The translations under genes and the position numbers were made by a program. Shown piece after piece: positions 7,509 through 16,083 of a DNA stretch of 37,480 nucleotides; the stretch's first letter is position 1, and each line of letters begins with the position of its first letter. The stretch covers positions 1 to 37,480 of the forward strand of contig JBCBST010000019.1 in the NCBI GenBank assembly GCA_039819115.1. The letters run 5' to 3'. The notes beneath the pieces were generated by a model that worked only from the letters and a program-made list of their open reading frames with translations, ran no database searches and was not told the DNA's origin. The stretch comes from JBCBST01 sp039819115. GTDB taxonomy: Bacteria; Bacteroidota; Rhodothermia; Balneolales; Balneolaceae.

Positions 7509-8957
7509 ATGAAAAACCCATCTTACCTTATCTTCCTGGGCATACTCAGTACAGCGTTGCTGTTCGGATGTGCTAAATCAACAGAAACAGTTGTTATTGA
7601 TTCCGGTGGTCTCACCACCAGTACGCCCCGGTCTGAAGCGAAACGCGTGAACACGTCTTCGCTTGCTCCTAATCTTCGGTTTGTATATGCCCGGATCGGT
7701 GAGCTAGCCGATATTCACACCTTCGATCCTTTATTCATCACAAACAACACAGAAAAAAGAGTGTTGGGGCAGGTGTATGAAGGACTGACATCCCGGGACC
7801 TATATGGAAACATCAAACCAGGACTGGCCAAGAAATGGAGGGTAAACCGGGATTCTACAGAATACACGTTCACATTATCCGAAAAAGCTTTTTTCCACCC
7901 AAGTGAGGTATTTGCAAGTGGAGCAGGCCGGCGGGTGGTGGCTAGTGATATCCGGTACGTATTCGAACGGATGGCTATGGCGAATGTGCCAGAACAGGCA
8001 TCACTTCTGTTTGAAGATATTGAAGGGTTTGATGTGTTTAAAGCAGAGCAGCACCAGGTAAAAATACCAGATCAAAGAGCATATCGTGGTGTTTCTGGGA
8101 TCGAAATTGAAAACGATTCGACCATTGTTTTTACGCTGGATGGAACCTCCGCGGGCTTCCTTCAACGCCTCTCAGATCCTGTTTCAGCCATTTATCCACG
8201 AGAAAGTGTGGATAGCAGAGACCGCAAGGTGGATACACCAGTAGGCACCGGGCCTTTTTCTGTACTTCGGGTTGAGCAGAATAAACTGATTCTCACGTCG
8301 AATGAAGAATACAGAGATACCCCTCCTATTACCGATCGAATCGACATTGAATTTGGACTTTCGGAAAAGGAATTATTCCAGAAACTGGCCCGGGAAGAAT
8401 TAGATGTACTCATTGAATTGGGACCACTGTCCATGGAGTCTATGTTAGATGGCAACCAGAATTTGTCGCCTGCTTACCTTGATTCATATAATTTAGAACG
8501 TCATTCCTCCTACACCGAATACCCGGTGTACTATAATCCGGCATCAAAACGGGATAATGAGGTAGCACGCATATTATCTTCTGTGGAAACCGTTTCGTTT
8601 AGCTGGCCGGCCCAGGTTGAGGTCTATTTTCCGGAAGGGGCAACGAGCGTGGATACAACGACGACTGAAAAAGAAAATGTGATCAGCGCTACGGTCACCC
8701 ATCCGTTTGAAATGGCGCTAATAAGTGAAATGGCAAAACAGGCGGCTTCGCAAAACCTGGTTTTTTCGTTAATGCCCTCATATGCCATTACAGAATCTGT
8801 TTCCATAAGCACACGTTGGTTTAACGGACTTCAACGCATTGCCAGTCTCAGAGCTCCGTATATGAGTCTTTCAAACAAACGAGTGCAGGGTATCCGGTTT
8901 GGGAATACTCCCGGTAATGTTGACTTTACCCAGCTTCGAATTAACCAGGACCCCTGA
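7509..8957 (+). CDS. Solute-binding lipoprotein, SBP_bac_5 (peptide/nickel-type) family
   Basis: The open frame begins at a GTG at 7491, but the ATG at 7509 gives a proper lipoprotein signal: Lys2, a hydrophobic stretch, then LLFGC with Cys21 as the lipidated residue. The rest (482 residues) follows the SBP family 5 pattern: DIHTFDPLFITNNTEKRVLGQ, VYEGLTSRD, GLAKKWRV and ASDIRYVFERM, then GTGPFSVL. In this family such proteins deliver peptides or other solutes to an ABC permease, but no permease or ATPase gene is nearby. The C-terminal third is less typical. Its stop overlaps the nadK start by one base (TGATG), so the two are coupled. Confidence 0.8.
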   Translation: MKNPSYLIFLGILSTALLFGCAKSTETVVIDSGGLTTSTPRSEAKRVNTSSLAPNLRFVYARIGELADIHTFDPLFITNNTEKRVLGQVYEGLTSRDLYGNIKPGLAKKWRVNRDSTEYTFTLSEKAFFHPSEVFASGAGRRVVASDIRYVFERMAMANVPEQASLLFEDIEGFDVFKAEQHQVKIPDQRAYRGVSGIEIENDSTIVFTLDGTSAGFLQRLSDPVSAIYPRESVDSRDRKVDTPVGTGPFSVLRVEQNKLILTSNEEYRDTPPITDRIDIEFGLSEKELFQKLAREELDVLIELGPLSMESMLDGNQNLSPAYLDSYNLERHSSYTEYPVYYNPASKRDNEVARILSSVETVSFSWPAQVEVYFPEGATSVDTTTTEKENVISATVTHPFEMALISEMAKQAASQNLVFSLMPSYAITESVSISTRWFNGLQRIASLRAPYMSLSNKRVQGIRFGNTPGNVDFTQLRINQDP

Positions 8958-9832
8958 TGAACGTTGCGATCGTAGCCAATCCGGATAAATACGAAGTAAA
9001 GCAGACCGTGGCACGCACGGTGAATTGGGCAAAGCACCATAATGTGCATGTATTTATTGATCGCGAAGTATGCACCCGCACTGAAATCTGTTCGCATGAA
9101 GTGGTTCATCAAGTACAATCTGATGTTGAAGCCATAGCTCAGGCAGACATTGTCCTGGTTATGGGGGGAGATGGTACCATGTTGTATACCGCACGAATAC
9201 TGGGCAATCAGGAAAAACCAATCCTTGGCATTAATAGTGGGCGACTTGGATTTATGGCAAATACCCAGGTTGAAGAACTGGAAGCCGCTTTGAATCATGT
9301 GTTAACCGGCGATTATACACTGGATAAGCGAGTGCTCTTAACAGCAACGGATAATAACGGAGGTGAGTTTTATGCGTTGAACGAGTTTCTGTTTACACGA
9401 AAAGACTCCACGCGAATGGTGAATATTACCGCCAAATACGGAGACAGCCTGATTAATACCTATTGGGCCGACGGATTAATTGTGGCTACTCCTACGGGAT
9501 CAACCGCCTACAACTTATCATCCGGAGGGCCTATTGTTCCTCCCGGCACGAATGTCATTTTGGTAACACCCATCAACCCTCATACCCTGACTACACGTCC
9601 GCTCGTTGTTAGTGCCCAACATCCCCTTACCATTTTAATTGAACCTCAGGAGACCGAAATCCTGTTTTCATACGATGGTGTTCAGTGCGAAATCCAGACC
9701 CTGCCCTTTGAAGTACATATCGGACAATCTGACCGAACCCTGAATCTGATTCACCTGCCGGGTCATGATTATTTTGAGACGCTGCGTAACAAACTGATGT
9801 GGGGATTGGACTCCAGGAGGATTAAAAATTGA
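8957..9832 (+). CDS. nadK: NAD kinase
   Basis: Phosphorylates NAD to NADP in the cytosol. The key motif GGDGT (residues 70-74, in VLVMGGDGTMLY) is intact, followed by LGINSGRLGFM, the NEFLFTRK acidic/Asn element, and the nucleotide-binding ADGLIVATPTGSTAYNLSSGG (in two adjoining pieces). The 291-residue length is normal. The ATG overlaps the stop of the upstream lipoprotein gene by one base. A short hairpin follows at 9848-9865. Confidence 0.95.
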   Translation: MNVAIVANPDKYEVKQTVARTVNWAKHHNVHVFIDREVCTRTEICSHEVVHQVQSDVEAIAQADIVLVMGGDGTMLYTARILGNQEKPILGINSGRLGFMANTQVEELEAALNHVLTGDYTLDKRVLLTATDNNGGEFYALNEFLFTRKDSTRMVNITAKYGDSLINTYWADGLIVATPTGSTAYNLSSGGPIVPPGTNVILVTPINPHTLTTRPLVVSAQHPLTILIEPQETEILFSYDGVQCEIQTLPFEVHIGQSDRTLNLIHLPGHDYFETLRNKLMWGLDSRRIKN

Positions 9833-9847
9833 AAATTGGGGTTCCTC

Positions 9848-9865
9848 AGCGGGTGTATACCCGCT
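9848..9865 (+). terminator. Hairpin after nadK, possible weak terminator
   Basis: AGCGGGT (9848-9854) pairs perfectly with ACCCGCT (9859-9865) around a GTAT loop, 15 bases after the nadK stop. Only TTCT follows, so the U-tract is poor. Confidence 0.4.
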
Positions 9866-9883
9866 TTCTACATTCAGAATTCA

Positions 9884-9891
9884 TAATTTTG
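9884..9891 (+). promoter_or_regulatory. Bacteroidota-type -7 box upstream of mdh
   Basis: TAATTTTG matches TAnnTTTG fully. It places transcription start near 9898 and gives a leader of about 47 bases before the mdh ATG. No convincing -33 TTTG is seen at the usual distance. Confidence 0.45.
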
Positions 9892-9944
9892 CAGGATAAA
9901 ACCTGAATTTGTACTAACACCAAATAATAAAAACCATCAGAACC

Positions 9945-10904
9945 ATGAAAGTAACTGTAGTCGGAGCCGGAGGTAACGTAGGATCAACGGTAGCCTTGAG
10001 TGTGGCCCAGCGCGATTTTGCAAAAGAAGTAGTAGCCCTAGATCTGGAACGCACTGTTGATGACAAAACCTTCTACCCTTCCAAAGGTCGGGCCCTTGAT
10101 CAATGGCAAACCTCTCCCGTTCATTTGTTCGATACCCGGGTAAATGGTACCGTCGACTATGCCGATACAGCGGGCTCTGATGTGTGTGTGATCACAGCAG
10201 GAGTACCCCGTAGACCAGGTATGAGCCGGGACGACTTGCTTGGAATCAATGCAGATATTGTAAGCAACGTTACCAAACAACTGGTTAAACACTCTCCCGA
10301 TACCATTATTGTTGTTGTTTCTAATCCACTGGATGTAATGACTCAGGTTGCCTATGAAGCATCCGGACTTCCATACGAGCGGGTAATGGGAATGGCTGGA
10401 ATTCTGGACACCGCCCGTTACCGTGCGTTCATTGCCGAAGAACTAAACGTATCTCCGAAAGATATTCAGGCTCTGTTAATGGGTGGTCACGGCGATACGA
10501 TGGTTCCCCTGCCCCGATTTACCACGCTGAGCGGTATGCCGATCACGCATTTTATTTCTGAAGAGCGCTTGGAAGAAATTGTGAACCGCGCAAAGAAAGG
10601 TGGCGGTGAGCTGGTTGGGCTGATGGGAACATCTGCATGGTATGCTCCTGGTGCAGCGGCAGCTCAAATGGTGGAAGCGATCATGCTCGACCAAAACCGT
10701 ATTTTCCCGGTATGTGCCCACATCGATGGTCAGTATGGTATTGATGATCTCTACATTGGTGTTCCCGTTAAACTTGGAAAAGGAGGGATTAAAGAAGTGA
10801 TAGAGGTTGATTTAACCGCAGAAGAGCAAGACCTTTTAAATAATTCAGCAGCTGCAGTACGCGGAGTCGTAACCGATTTCCGTAAGCTGATGGAAAACAG
10901 ATAA
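9945..10904 (+). CDS. mdh: Malate dehydrogenase (LDH-like type)
   Basis: NAD-dependent oxidation of malate to oxaloacetate in the TCA cycle, cytosolic. The Rossmann loop VVGAGGNVGS is at residues 5-14. Substrate-binding arginines lie in GVPRRPGMSRDDLL (Arg90, Arg94). The catalytic pair is Asp155 in GILDTARYR and His182 in GGHGDTMVPL. An Arg in the mobile loop, where lactate dehydrogenase has Gln, supports malate rather than lactate. The 319-residue length is near normal, with a slightly longer segment around residues 35-50 (RTVDDKTFYPSKGRALDQWQ). It is a single-gene unit with its own -7 box and a strong terminator. Confidence 0.95.
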   Translation: MKVTVVGAGGNVGSTVALSVAQRDFAKEVVALDLERTVDDKTFYPSKGRALDQWQTSPVHLFDTRVNGTVDYADTAGSDVCVITAGVPRRPGMSRDDLLGINADIVSNVTKQLVKHSPDTIIVVVSNPLDVMTQVAYEASGLPYERVMGMAGILDTARYRAFIAEELNVSPKDIQALLMGGHGDTMVPLPRFTTLSGMPITHFISEERLEEIVNRAKKGGGELVGLMGTSAWYAPGAAAAQMVEAIMLDQNRIFPVCAHIDGQYGIDDLYIGVPVKLGKGGIKEVIEVDLTAEEQDLLNNSAAAVRGVVTDFRKLMENR

Positions 10905-10943
10905 ACAAACACGAGGACTAAGGTTCTCACTACTTGCACTGTG

Positions 10944-10975
10944 CCCGGCCTGTCTTTGATTGGCCGGGTTTTTTT
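10944..10975 (+). terminator. Rho-independent terminator of mdh
   Basis: CCCGGCC (10944-10950) pairs perfectly with GGCCGGG (10962-10968) around an 11-base loop and is followed directly by seven T. Confidence 0.9.
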
Positions 10976-11056
10976 GTTTTTAGGGAAGAGGTTAATCTCT
11001 AACAGTTTTATTTCTTTGGGTTTGATATACTCACGGGGTAATAAAAAAGGGGTACT

Positions 11057-12280
11057 ATGGAAAATCTTATCGGTGTATTAGAGCAGGTATGGGTATTCAT
11101 CGGAAATAATCCGATCAAGTCGGTCACTATTCCTCCCGCCATTGGATATCTGGTTCGTATCGCGTTCCGTTCATTCAAATCAAGGGTTAAAAGCAAAGAC
11201 CCGGAGGTAAAGAACTATTTTGAGAATAAAGAGTTAAGAAAACTCCCAACGGATCGTTTGGGCTACAGTGATCGTATGGCCTACCTGATGGCAGAGCTTT
11301 CTTATCTGGCTTATTTTGAGTTCGAACTGCCCGATGGATTGCAGCTGGATCGTTTTATCCTCGAACCTGAATCTCTATCGAAGGGGAAACTCATCGAGTT
11401 GGTGGAAAAGGTGGCTGTATTAGCCTCCTCAGGAAAGGGAAATGAGGATATGCTTCGTGCTATATTGAAGGAAAACCACTTTAAACTGCTCAAAACCTTT
11501 AATGAGGGACCGGTACAGGGTTGGATATGCAAGAGTGTACATCCCGACCCGGATCAAAAACCCTTTTTGGTGACGGCGTTCAGGGGGTCTGAGAAAAAAG
11601 TGAACGACTGGTTAACCAACGCCGATGCCCAACCCAAAGAACTCGAACTGGAACTGGAACTGGAACAGAAAGTGCATGGCGGGTTTTATAATTCCTATCA
11701 GAAAATTAACCCCGATCTGCAGCAGGTTATCAATGCCCACAAAGGGATGCCTGTTTATTTTACAGGCCATTCGCTGGGTGGCGCCTGGGCTACACTTGCC
11801 TCCCGGTTTGTAAAAGCAAGTAGTCCCACGGTATGTTATACGTTTGGAGCCCCTAAAGTGGGTAACTATGAGCTCTTTTTCCAGGTTAAGACACCTGCGT
11901 TTCGAGTCGTTAACTCCGCCGACATTGTGCCAAGGTTGCCACCGCGCACCATACTCATCAAGCCACTGGTTTGGTTATGCTCAGCACTGGAGCAGGTTAC
12001 AACAGCTATCCCGTTTGTTTCCGGAGGGTTTAGGAAAGCAGGCTCGTGGCTCGACCGGCTAAAACATTACCGACATCATGGCGACTTGCGCTACCTGACC
12101 GATGTAACCGACGGACGTTTCGGGAAAACCCGGTTATTGAATAATGTTCCGTTCGAAGATGAACAGTTATGGTTCTGGAAGGGTATTTTTGCCGGCTTTT
12201 ATAATCATCCCGTTAAAAGTCATAGCATGAATATCTATCGTCAAAAACTAAAACACATCGCAACGGAGAGAAATAAATAG
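11057..12280 (+). CDS. Class 3 lipase family protein (alpha/beta hydrolase)
   Basis: 407 residues. The nucleophile elbow FTGHSLGGAW places the catalytic Ser at 239. VTAFRGSE upstream looks like the oxyanion-hole segment of class 3 lipases. Asp in VVNSADIVPRLPP and a His near YRHHGDLRYL or SHSMNIY would complete the triad. The N-terminal ~60 residues hold one hydrophobic stretch (VTIPPAIGYLVRIAF) but no clear cleavable signal, so the protein may be cytosolic or membrane-associated. An acidic ELELELELEQ stretch (residues 195-204), encoded by a tandem GAACTG repeat, sits before the KVHGGFYNSY segment. AAAAGGGG upstream of the ATG serves as ribosome binding site. The true substrate is unknown. 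Confidence 0.85.
   Translation: MENLIGVLEQVWVFIGNNPIKSVTIPPAIGYLVRIAFRSFKSRVKSKDPEVKNYFENKELRKLPTDRLGYSDRMAYLMAELSYLAYFEFELPDGLQLDRFILEPESLSKGKLIELVEKVAVLASSGKGNEDMLRAILKENHFKLLKTFNEGPVQGWICKSVHPDPDQKPFLVTAFRGSEKKVNDWLTNADAQPKELELELELEQKVHGGFYNSYQKINPDLQQVINAHKGMPVYFTGHSLGGAWATLASRFVKASSPTVCYTFGAPKVGNYELFFQVKTPAFRVVNSADIVPRLPPRTILIKPLVWLCSALEQVTTAIPFVSGGFRKAGSWLDRLKHYRHHGDLRYLTDVTDGRFGKTRLLNNVPFEDEQLWFWKGIFAGFYNHPVKSHSMNIYRQKLKHIATERNK
11639..11667 (+). repeat. GAACTG hexamer microrepeat inside the lipase gene
   Basis: Four to five successive hexamers of the form GAACT(C/G) encode alternating Glu-Leu (ELELELELE). It is a simple tandem repeat that could vary in copy number in frame. Confidence 0.7.
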
Positions 12281-12306
12281 TGCGTCAATAAGAATCTGGG
12301 CATATA

Positions 12307-13287
12307 TCAGCGAACGGTGAACCCGGATGTTTTGGAATAGGAGAGAACTTCCTCGTTTTCAAACAGGGAGGTGCTGATGCCCAGGTAAGCTAATGGATTT
12401 GCAAATCCTATCATCTCCAGTTCGGTTTCCGAAAGCAGTCCCAGGCTGTGTACATAATTCATGCACTCTAACATGGAGAACGAGGAACCCACCAGGTAGC
12501 CGGTTTGGGGATTAAATAGTCTTCCCGATTCAGATAAGGTCACGTTTAAACCGATGGTTTCGTAATTGCCGGAGGGCATTCCCGCAAAAGGTGATGCATC
12601 GCTTACCACACAAACTCCGTGTGCAGGTCTGGAGTTGAGGATGAGTCGGATGAGCTCTTCCGGAATATGAAACCCATCGGTTATCATCATGGCACATAAC
12701 TCCTGCGCCGCCAACCCGGATATGATCGGGTTCTTGTGTCGGTCAACCAGATGGGGATTAGCATTTCCAAGGTGGGTTAAACCCGATGCGCCATGTTTCC
12801 TGAGTTCTAGGATTTGTTCATAATTTGCCAGATGATGCCCCAACGAAACGCGCACGCCCTGTTGTGTGGCATACTGACAGAGTTCATCCGCTCCGGGCTG
12901 GTCAGCTGCAATCGTGAGCAATCGAAGCAGATCACCGGACCATTCCATGAGTCTGTCAAATAAATCGAGGTCTGGTTTTTTGATGAACTCCAGGGGGTGA
13001 GCACCCCGTGCACCATCAACCGGAGATAAAAAAGGCCCTTCTAGATGTACGCCAAGCACCATATTCCGAATACGTTGATCGGTATCTACACACCGACGAA
13101 TAATCCCAAGGCTATGCTTATAGATTTCCTCGCTTGCCGTAACAATAGTGGGCAGAAAGCCAACCACACCTTTCTGTTTAAGGGCTAAACAACTGCGTAT
13201 AAACTGCTCTTCGGTTAATGAAAGCGAGCAATAATCGACCCCGTAATACCCATTTACTTGTAAATCAATAAAGCCAGGAATCGACAT
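12307..13287 (-). CDS. N-acetylglucosamine-6-phosphate deacetylase-like amidohydrolase, beta-domain missing
   Basis: A TIM-barrel amidohydrolase of the NagA family, which removes acetate from GlcNAc-6-P. The metal and catalytic residues are present: Glu83 in GVHLEGPFLSP, His151 in SLGHHLANY, His172 in THLGNANP, and the general base Asp230 in VVSDASPFAG. The protein begins directly at PGFIDLQVNGYYG, which in ordinary NagA lies about 50 residues in, and it ends without the usual C-terminal strands, so the small beta-sandwich domain is absent (326 versus about 380 residues). The start is 20 bases after the NYN gene, so it belongs to the same minus-strand operon. Because of these differences I leave the symbol empty. 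Confidence 0.8.
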   Translation of the reverse strand: MSIPGFIDLQVNGYYGVDYCSLSLTEEQFIRSCLALKQKGVVGFLPTIVTASEEIYKHSLGIIRRCVDTDQRIRNMVLGVHLEGPFLSPVDGARGAHPLEFIKKPDLDLFDRLMEWSGDLLRLLTIAADQPGADELCQYATQQGVRVSLGHHLANYEQILELRKHGASGLTHLGNANPHLVDRHKNPIISGLAAQELCAMMITDGFHIPEELIRLILNSRPAHGVCVVSDASPFAGMPSGNYETIGLNVTLSESGRLFNPQTGYLVGSSFSMLECMNYVHSLGLLSETELEMIGFANPLAYLGISTSLFENEEVLSYSKTSGFTVR

Positions 13288-13307
13288 AAGTAGTCCGTGG
13301 CCGGGTG

Positions 13308-14123
13308 TTAAGGTGCACTTACCAGCACGATATTTTCAGCGATGTGCCCTTTATCGTTTTCAGTTAAATCAAACTCAAAGATCAGGTCGCGACTGGGCAG
13401 GTAGTTGGAATCCAGGTTCTCTTCAAATTGAGAGATATGAGCGAAAACAGTATTGTATGGCGACTCATCATCCCTGGAATCGGTAATCCATAGATTATTA
13501 TCCACGCGGGTAAGAAAACGCATGAACCCATAGCCATCACTCTGGCTAAAATCATAGCATACGCCTCGTACTCTGGAACCGGTTATCCCCCATTGATACG
13601 GAGATTCAACCGGGAGTATGCCCGGGATGAGGTACCCGGAGATATAATTATCCACCGACTTCTTTAAGGCCGAAGAGACATTGTCAAACCCGACCAGTTC
13701 CACTCGACAACCTTTATCCTGGATAGCATTTACAACGCTCACATAGCTTCCGTTACTGGTCAGGAGTACGATTTTATCCAGGTTTTCTGCCTGGATCAGC
13801 ATATCCACCGCCATGTCCATATCTAACGTGGATTTGCTGATTTTCTCTCCTGTTTCCGGATTGGTATATGACTGAACGGGTTTTTCAGTCACTTTGTACT
13901 CAAAATCGCGCAATACCTCACAAAACCGCTGATTTCTACGGCGGTATTCATGGTCTTCTTTTAAACGCTCTGGGTCGAAACACAGGTACACATTTAAGCG
14001 CGAAGCGATGCCACCTCCGCGACAGGCAAATTTTCTAAGCATATCATAACGGAGACCAAATCCTCCGTTCATGGTTACGTTTACCGCATCCACGTAAATT
14101 CCTACTCGTTGTTTTGTATTCAT
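13308..14123 (-). CDS. NYN (LabA/DUF88-type) protein with C-terminal cold-shock-like domain
   Basis: Residues 1-165 follow the NYN/PIN-like fold: GIYVDAVN (Asp12, Asn15), the STLDMDMAVDMLIQA helix (Asp101, 103, 107), then a strand with LLTSNGSYVSVV and GCRVELVGF. In active NYN proteins that strand normally reads SGDxDF; here both acidic positions are replaced (Asn124, Ser126). Residues from about 186 (VRGVCYDF, DGYGFMRF, VFAHISQF, LIFEFDLTENDKG, AENIVLV) follow the layout of a cold-shock/S1-like nucleic-acid-binding barrel. An RNA-related role is likely; nuclease activity is uncertain. It is the fourth gene of the HIT-aroQ-flippase-NYN-NagA operon. Confidence 0.8.
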   Translation of the reverse strand: MNTKQRVGIYVDAVNVTMNGGFGLRYDMLRKFACRGGGIASRLNVYLCFDPERLKEDHEYRRRNQRFCEVLRDFEYKVTEKPVQSYTNPETGEKISKSTLDMDMAVDMLIQAENLDKIVLLTSNGSYVSVVNAIQDKGCRVELVGFDNVSSALKKSVDNYISGYLIPGILPVESPYQWGITGSRVRGVCYDFSQSDGYGFMRFLTRVDNNLWITDSRDDESPYNTVFAHISQFEENLDSNYLPSRDLIFEFDLTENDKGHIAENIVLVSAP

Positions 14124-14165
14124 AAATAGTAACCGTCCTGGAAATAAATAATAACGTATGTATCG

Positions 14166-15650
14166 CTACGAGGCGGGCTTTTCATCCATCTGCGTTTTTG
14201 CAATCCCTGGTAAAGATATTCCTATAACAATAACCATTGCGCTCACAAATAAGCCCAAACTACCCCAAAGGTGTGAAAAATTGAATTCAGATAAAAATGA
14301 TTGTGCCCAAACAGTTACGCCACATATGCAAATAATTATGAAGCCCCGGTAAAGGGGATAAGGCACGGCAAAAGCTTTGGTCGAATAGTTATGAATGAGC
14401 AGGGCCATGGCCGCATAGCTAAGAACCGTTGCAATAGCTGATCCGAGCATTCCATAAAAATGAATCAAACCCAGATTAGCTACAATGGTGATAAGAGCTC
14501 CGGATAGCGTGATTTGAGCCAGGCGCTTGGTTTTCTCGCTGATAAAAATTCCTGCTGAGAAGTTAACATACCAGCCCTGAAACCAATACGCTGCTAAAAG
14601 GAAGGGAACAATAGGAAGCCCCATCCAATAGTCGGAGTCTACGATGGTATACCCTAGTCCGGGAATCCGGATAGCAGCTATCTCTGCTACAAATAAAGAG
14701 ACAAGTAGGTAAATAGCAGCAGCCCCAACATTGAAATAACGGAAGGTATCTGCAAATAAAATAGCCGCATCATTACCCTCCGATTTACGCATAAAGAACG
14801 GTTGCCAAGCCATCCGGAACATTTGCACAAACAGTAGCATAAACACGGCGAGTTTATAACAGGCGCTGTAAATACCCACCACATCGTCGGGTGTGAGCGG
14901 GATCCCGTACAAGTTTTCCAGGATAAACGGATCGAGTTCGTTCAGGAAAAACCGATCCAGCATTTCGTTGATGGCATACCCTATTCCAGCCGGGATAAAG
15001 GGTAACCCGAATGCAAGTGCCTGTTTTAAGACGGCTCCATTCCAAGCTCCGGCTAACATGTTGAAGGTGATAGCCCATATCAGTATGGCAGTGATCCCGG
15101 AAGCTGCCAGGTTGCTTATAAAGATAGCCTCAATTCCGAAATCAAGGCTTAGAATGAGATAGAAATTGAGGGCCAGATTAATCAGAACATTGGTAGTACG
15201 TAAGAGGGCAAAACTCCAGGCCTTACGGACCAGTCGAAGTTCAGCAAAGGGTACAATAGAGAGCGTATCAAAAAACAGAATGCCCAGCATCATCAGAAAA
15301 ACAGGACTTCCATCTGAAATACGAAGGGGGCCTACCACCCAGGATTCAGAAGCATAAAGCAATCCAAGTAGAACAGCAGAAGCCCCGAGTAAAAACAATT
15401 GCAGGGTTTTAAACGTGCTTTTGGCCGTATCCCGATCCTTGCCATAACGCAGATAGGCCGACTCCATACCCATGGTTAACAACACATTTAAAAAAGCCAG
15501 AGCCGCATACACCAGACTGACAACTCCGTATTGATCGGTGTCAAAAACTCCGGTGTATAACGGGATGAGCAAATAGTTGATGAATCGAGCAAATACACTG
15601 CTGATTCCATAGATAAGCGTATCCGAAAAAAGCTCTTTAAGGCTCCTCAA
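14166..15650 (-). CDS. Polysaccharide/lipid-linked oligosaccharide flippase (Wzx/MOP family)
   Basis: A 494-residue inner-membrane protein with about 12-14 hydrophobic helices. The N-terminus (LFSDTLIYGISSVFARFINYLL) and VFDTDQYGVVSLVYAAL are typical of the polysaccharide-biosynthesis (RfbX/MurJ-like) branch of the MOP superfamily. These proteins move undecaprenyl-linked sugars across the inner membrane. AKTQMDEKPAS forms a short polar tail. One base separates it from the aroQ stop, and the neighbours are not glycosyltransferases, so the substrate cannot be inferred. Confidence 0.88.
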   Translation of the reverse strand: MRSLKELFSDTLIYGISSVFARFINYLLIPLYTGVFDTDQYGVVSLVYAALAFLNVLLTMGMESAYLRYGKDRDTAKSTFKTLQLFLLGASAVLLGLLYASESWVVGPLRISDGSPVFLMMLGILFFDTLSIVPFAELRLVRKAWSFALLRTTNVLINLALNFYLILSLDFGIEAIFISNLAASGITAILIWAITFNMLAGAWNGAVLKQALAFGLPFIPAGIGYAINEMLDRFFLNELDPFILENLYGIPLTPDDVVGIYSACYKLAVFMLLFVQMFRMAWQPFFMRKSEGNDAAILFADTFRYFNVGAAAIYLLVSLFVAEIAAIRIPGLGYTIVDSDYWMGLPIVPFLLAAYWFQGWYVNFSAGIFISEKTKRLAQITLSGALITIVANLGLIHFYGMLGSAIATVLSYAAMALLIHNYSTKAFAVPYPLYRGFIIICICGVTVWAQSFLSEFNFSHLWGSLGLFVSAMVIVIGISLPGIAKTQMDEKPAS

Positions 15651-15651
15651 T

Positions 15652-16083
15652 CTACTGTTGGGCTAATAGTTCTACGGCTTGTACTCCTAATGTATAACTG
15701 GAAAGTCCAAACCCTGTGATGATACCGTTCATAACGGCACCGGTAACGGATTGTTCCCGGAAAGCTTCCCGGGCGTGAATGTTGGAAATATGAACCTCAA
15801 CCCGTGGAATATTCAGGAGGGTTAGTGCATCACGAAGGGCAACGGACGTATGGGAATATCCGCCCGGATTGATAACCAGTGCCTCCGATTTACCCTCTAC
15901 AATGGATTGAACTTCATTGATCAATTCTCCCTCCACATTACTTTGAAAAAAATGGAACGTATGCTCAGGGAATCGTTGAATCAGTTCTTTTTCTAAGTCG
16001 AGCAGCGTTTGAGAGCCGTAAACTTCGGGATCACGCCGACCCAGCATATTCAGGTTTGGGCCATTTAATACAGAGATTATCAT
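15652..16083 (-). CDS. aroQ: 3-dehydroquinate dehydratase, type II
   Basis: Shikimate-pathway enzyme converting 3-dehydroquinate to 3-dehydroshikimate. The 143-residue sequence carries every family landmark: VLNGPNLNMLGRR with the flexible-loop Arg and the YGSQTL segment, FFQSNVEGELIN, INPGGYSHTSVALRDAL with the catalytic His region, and VEVHISNIHAREAFR. Its ATG overlaps the stop of the upstream HIT gene by four bases (ATGA), a sign of translational coupling. Confidence 0.96.
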   Translation of the reverse strand: MIISVLNGPNLNMLGRRDPEVYGSQTLLDLEKELIQRFPEHTFHFFQSNVEGELINEVQSIVEGKSEALVINPGGYSHTSVALRDALTLLNIPRVEVHISNIHAREAFREQSVTGAVMNGIITGFGLSSYTLGVQAVELLAQQ

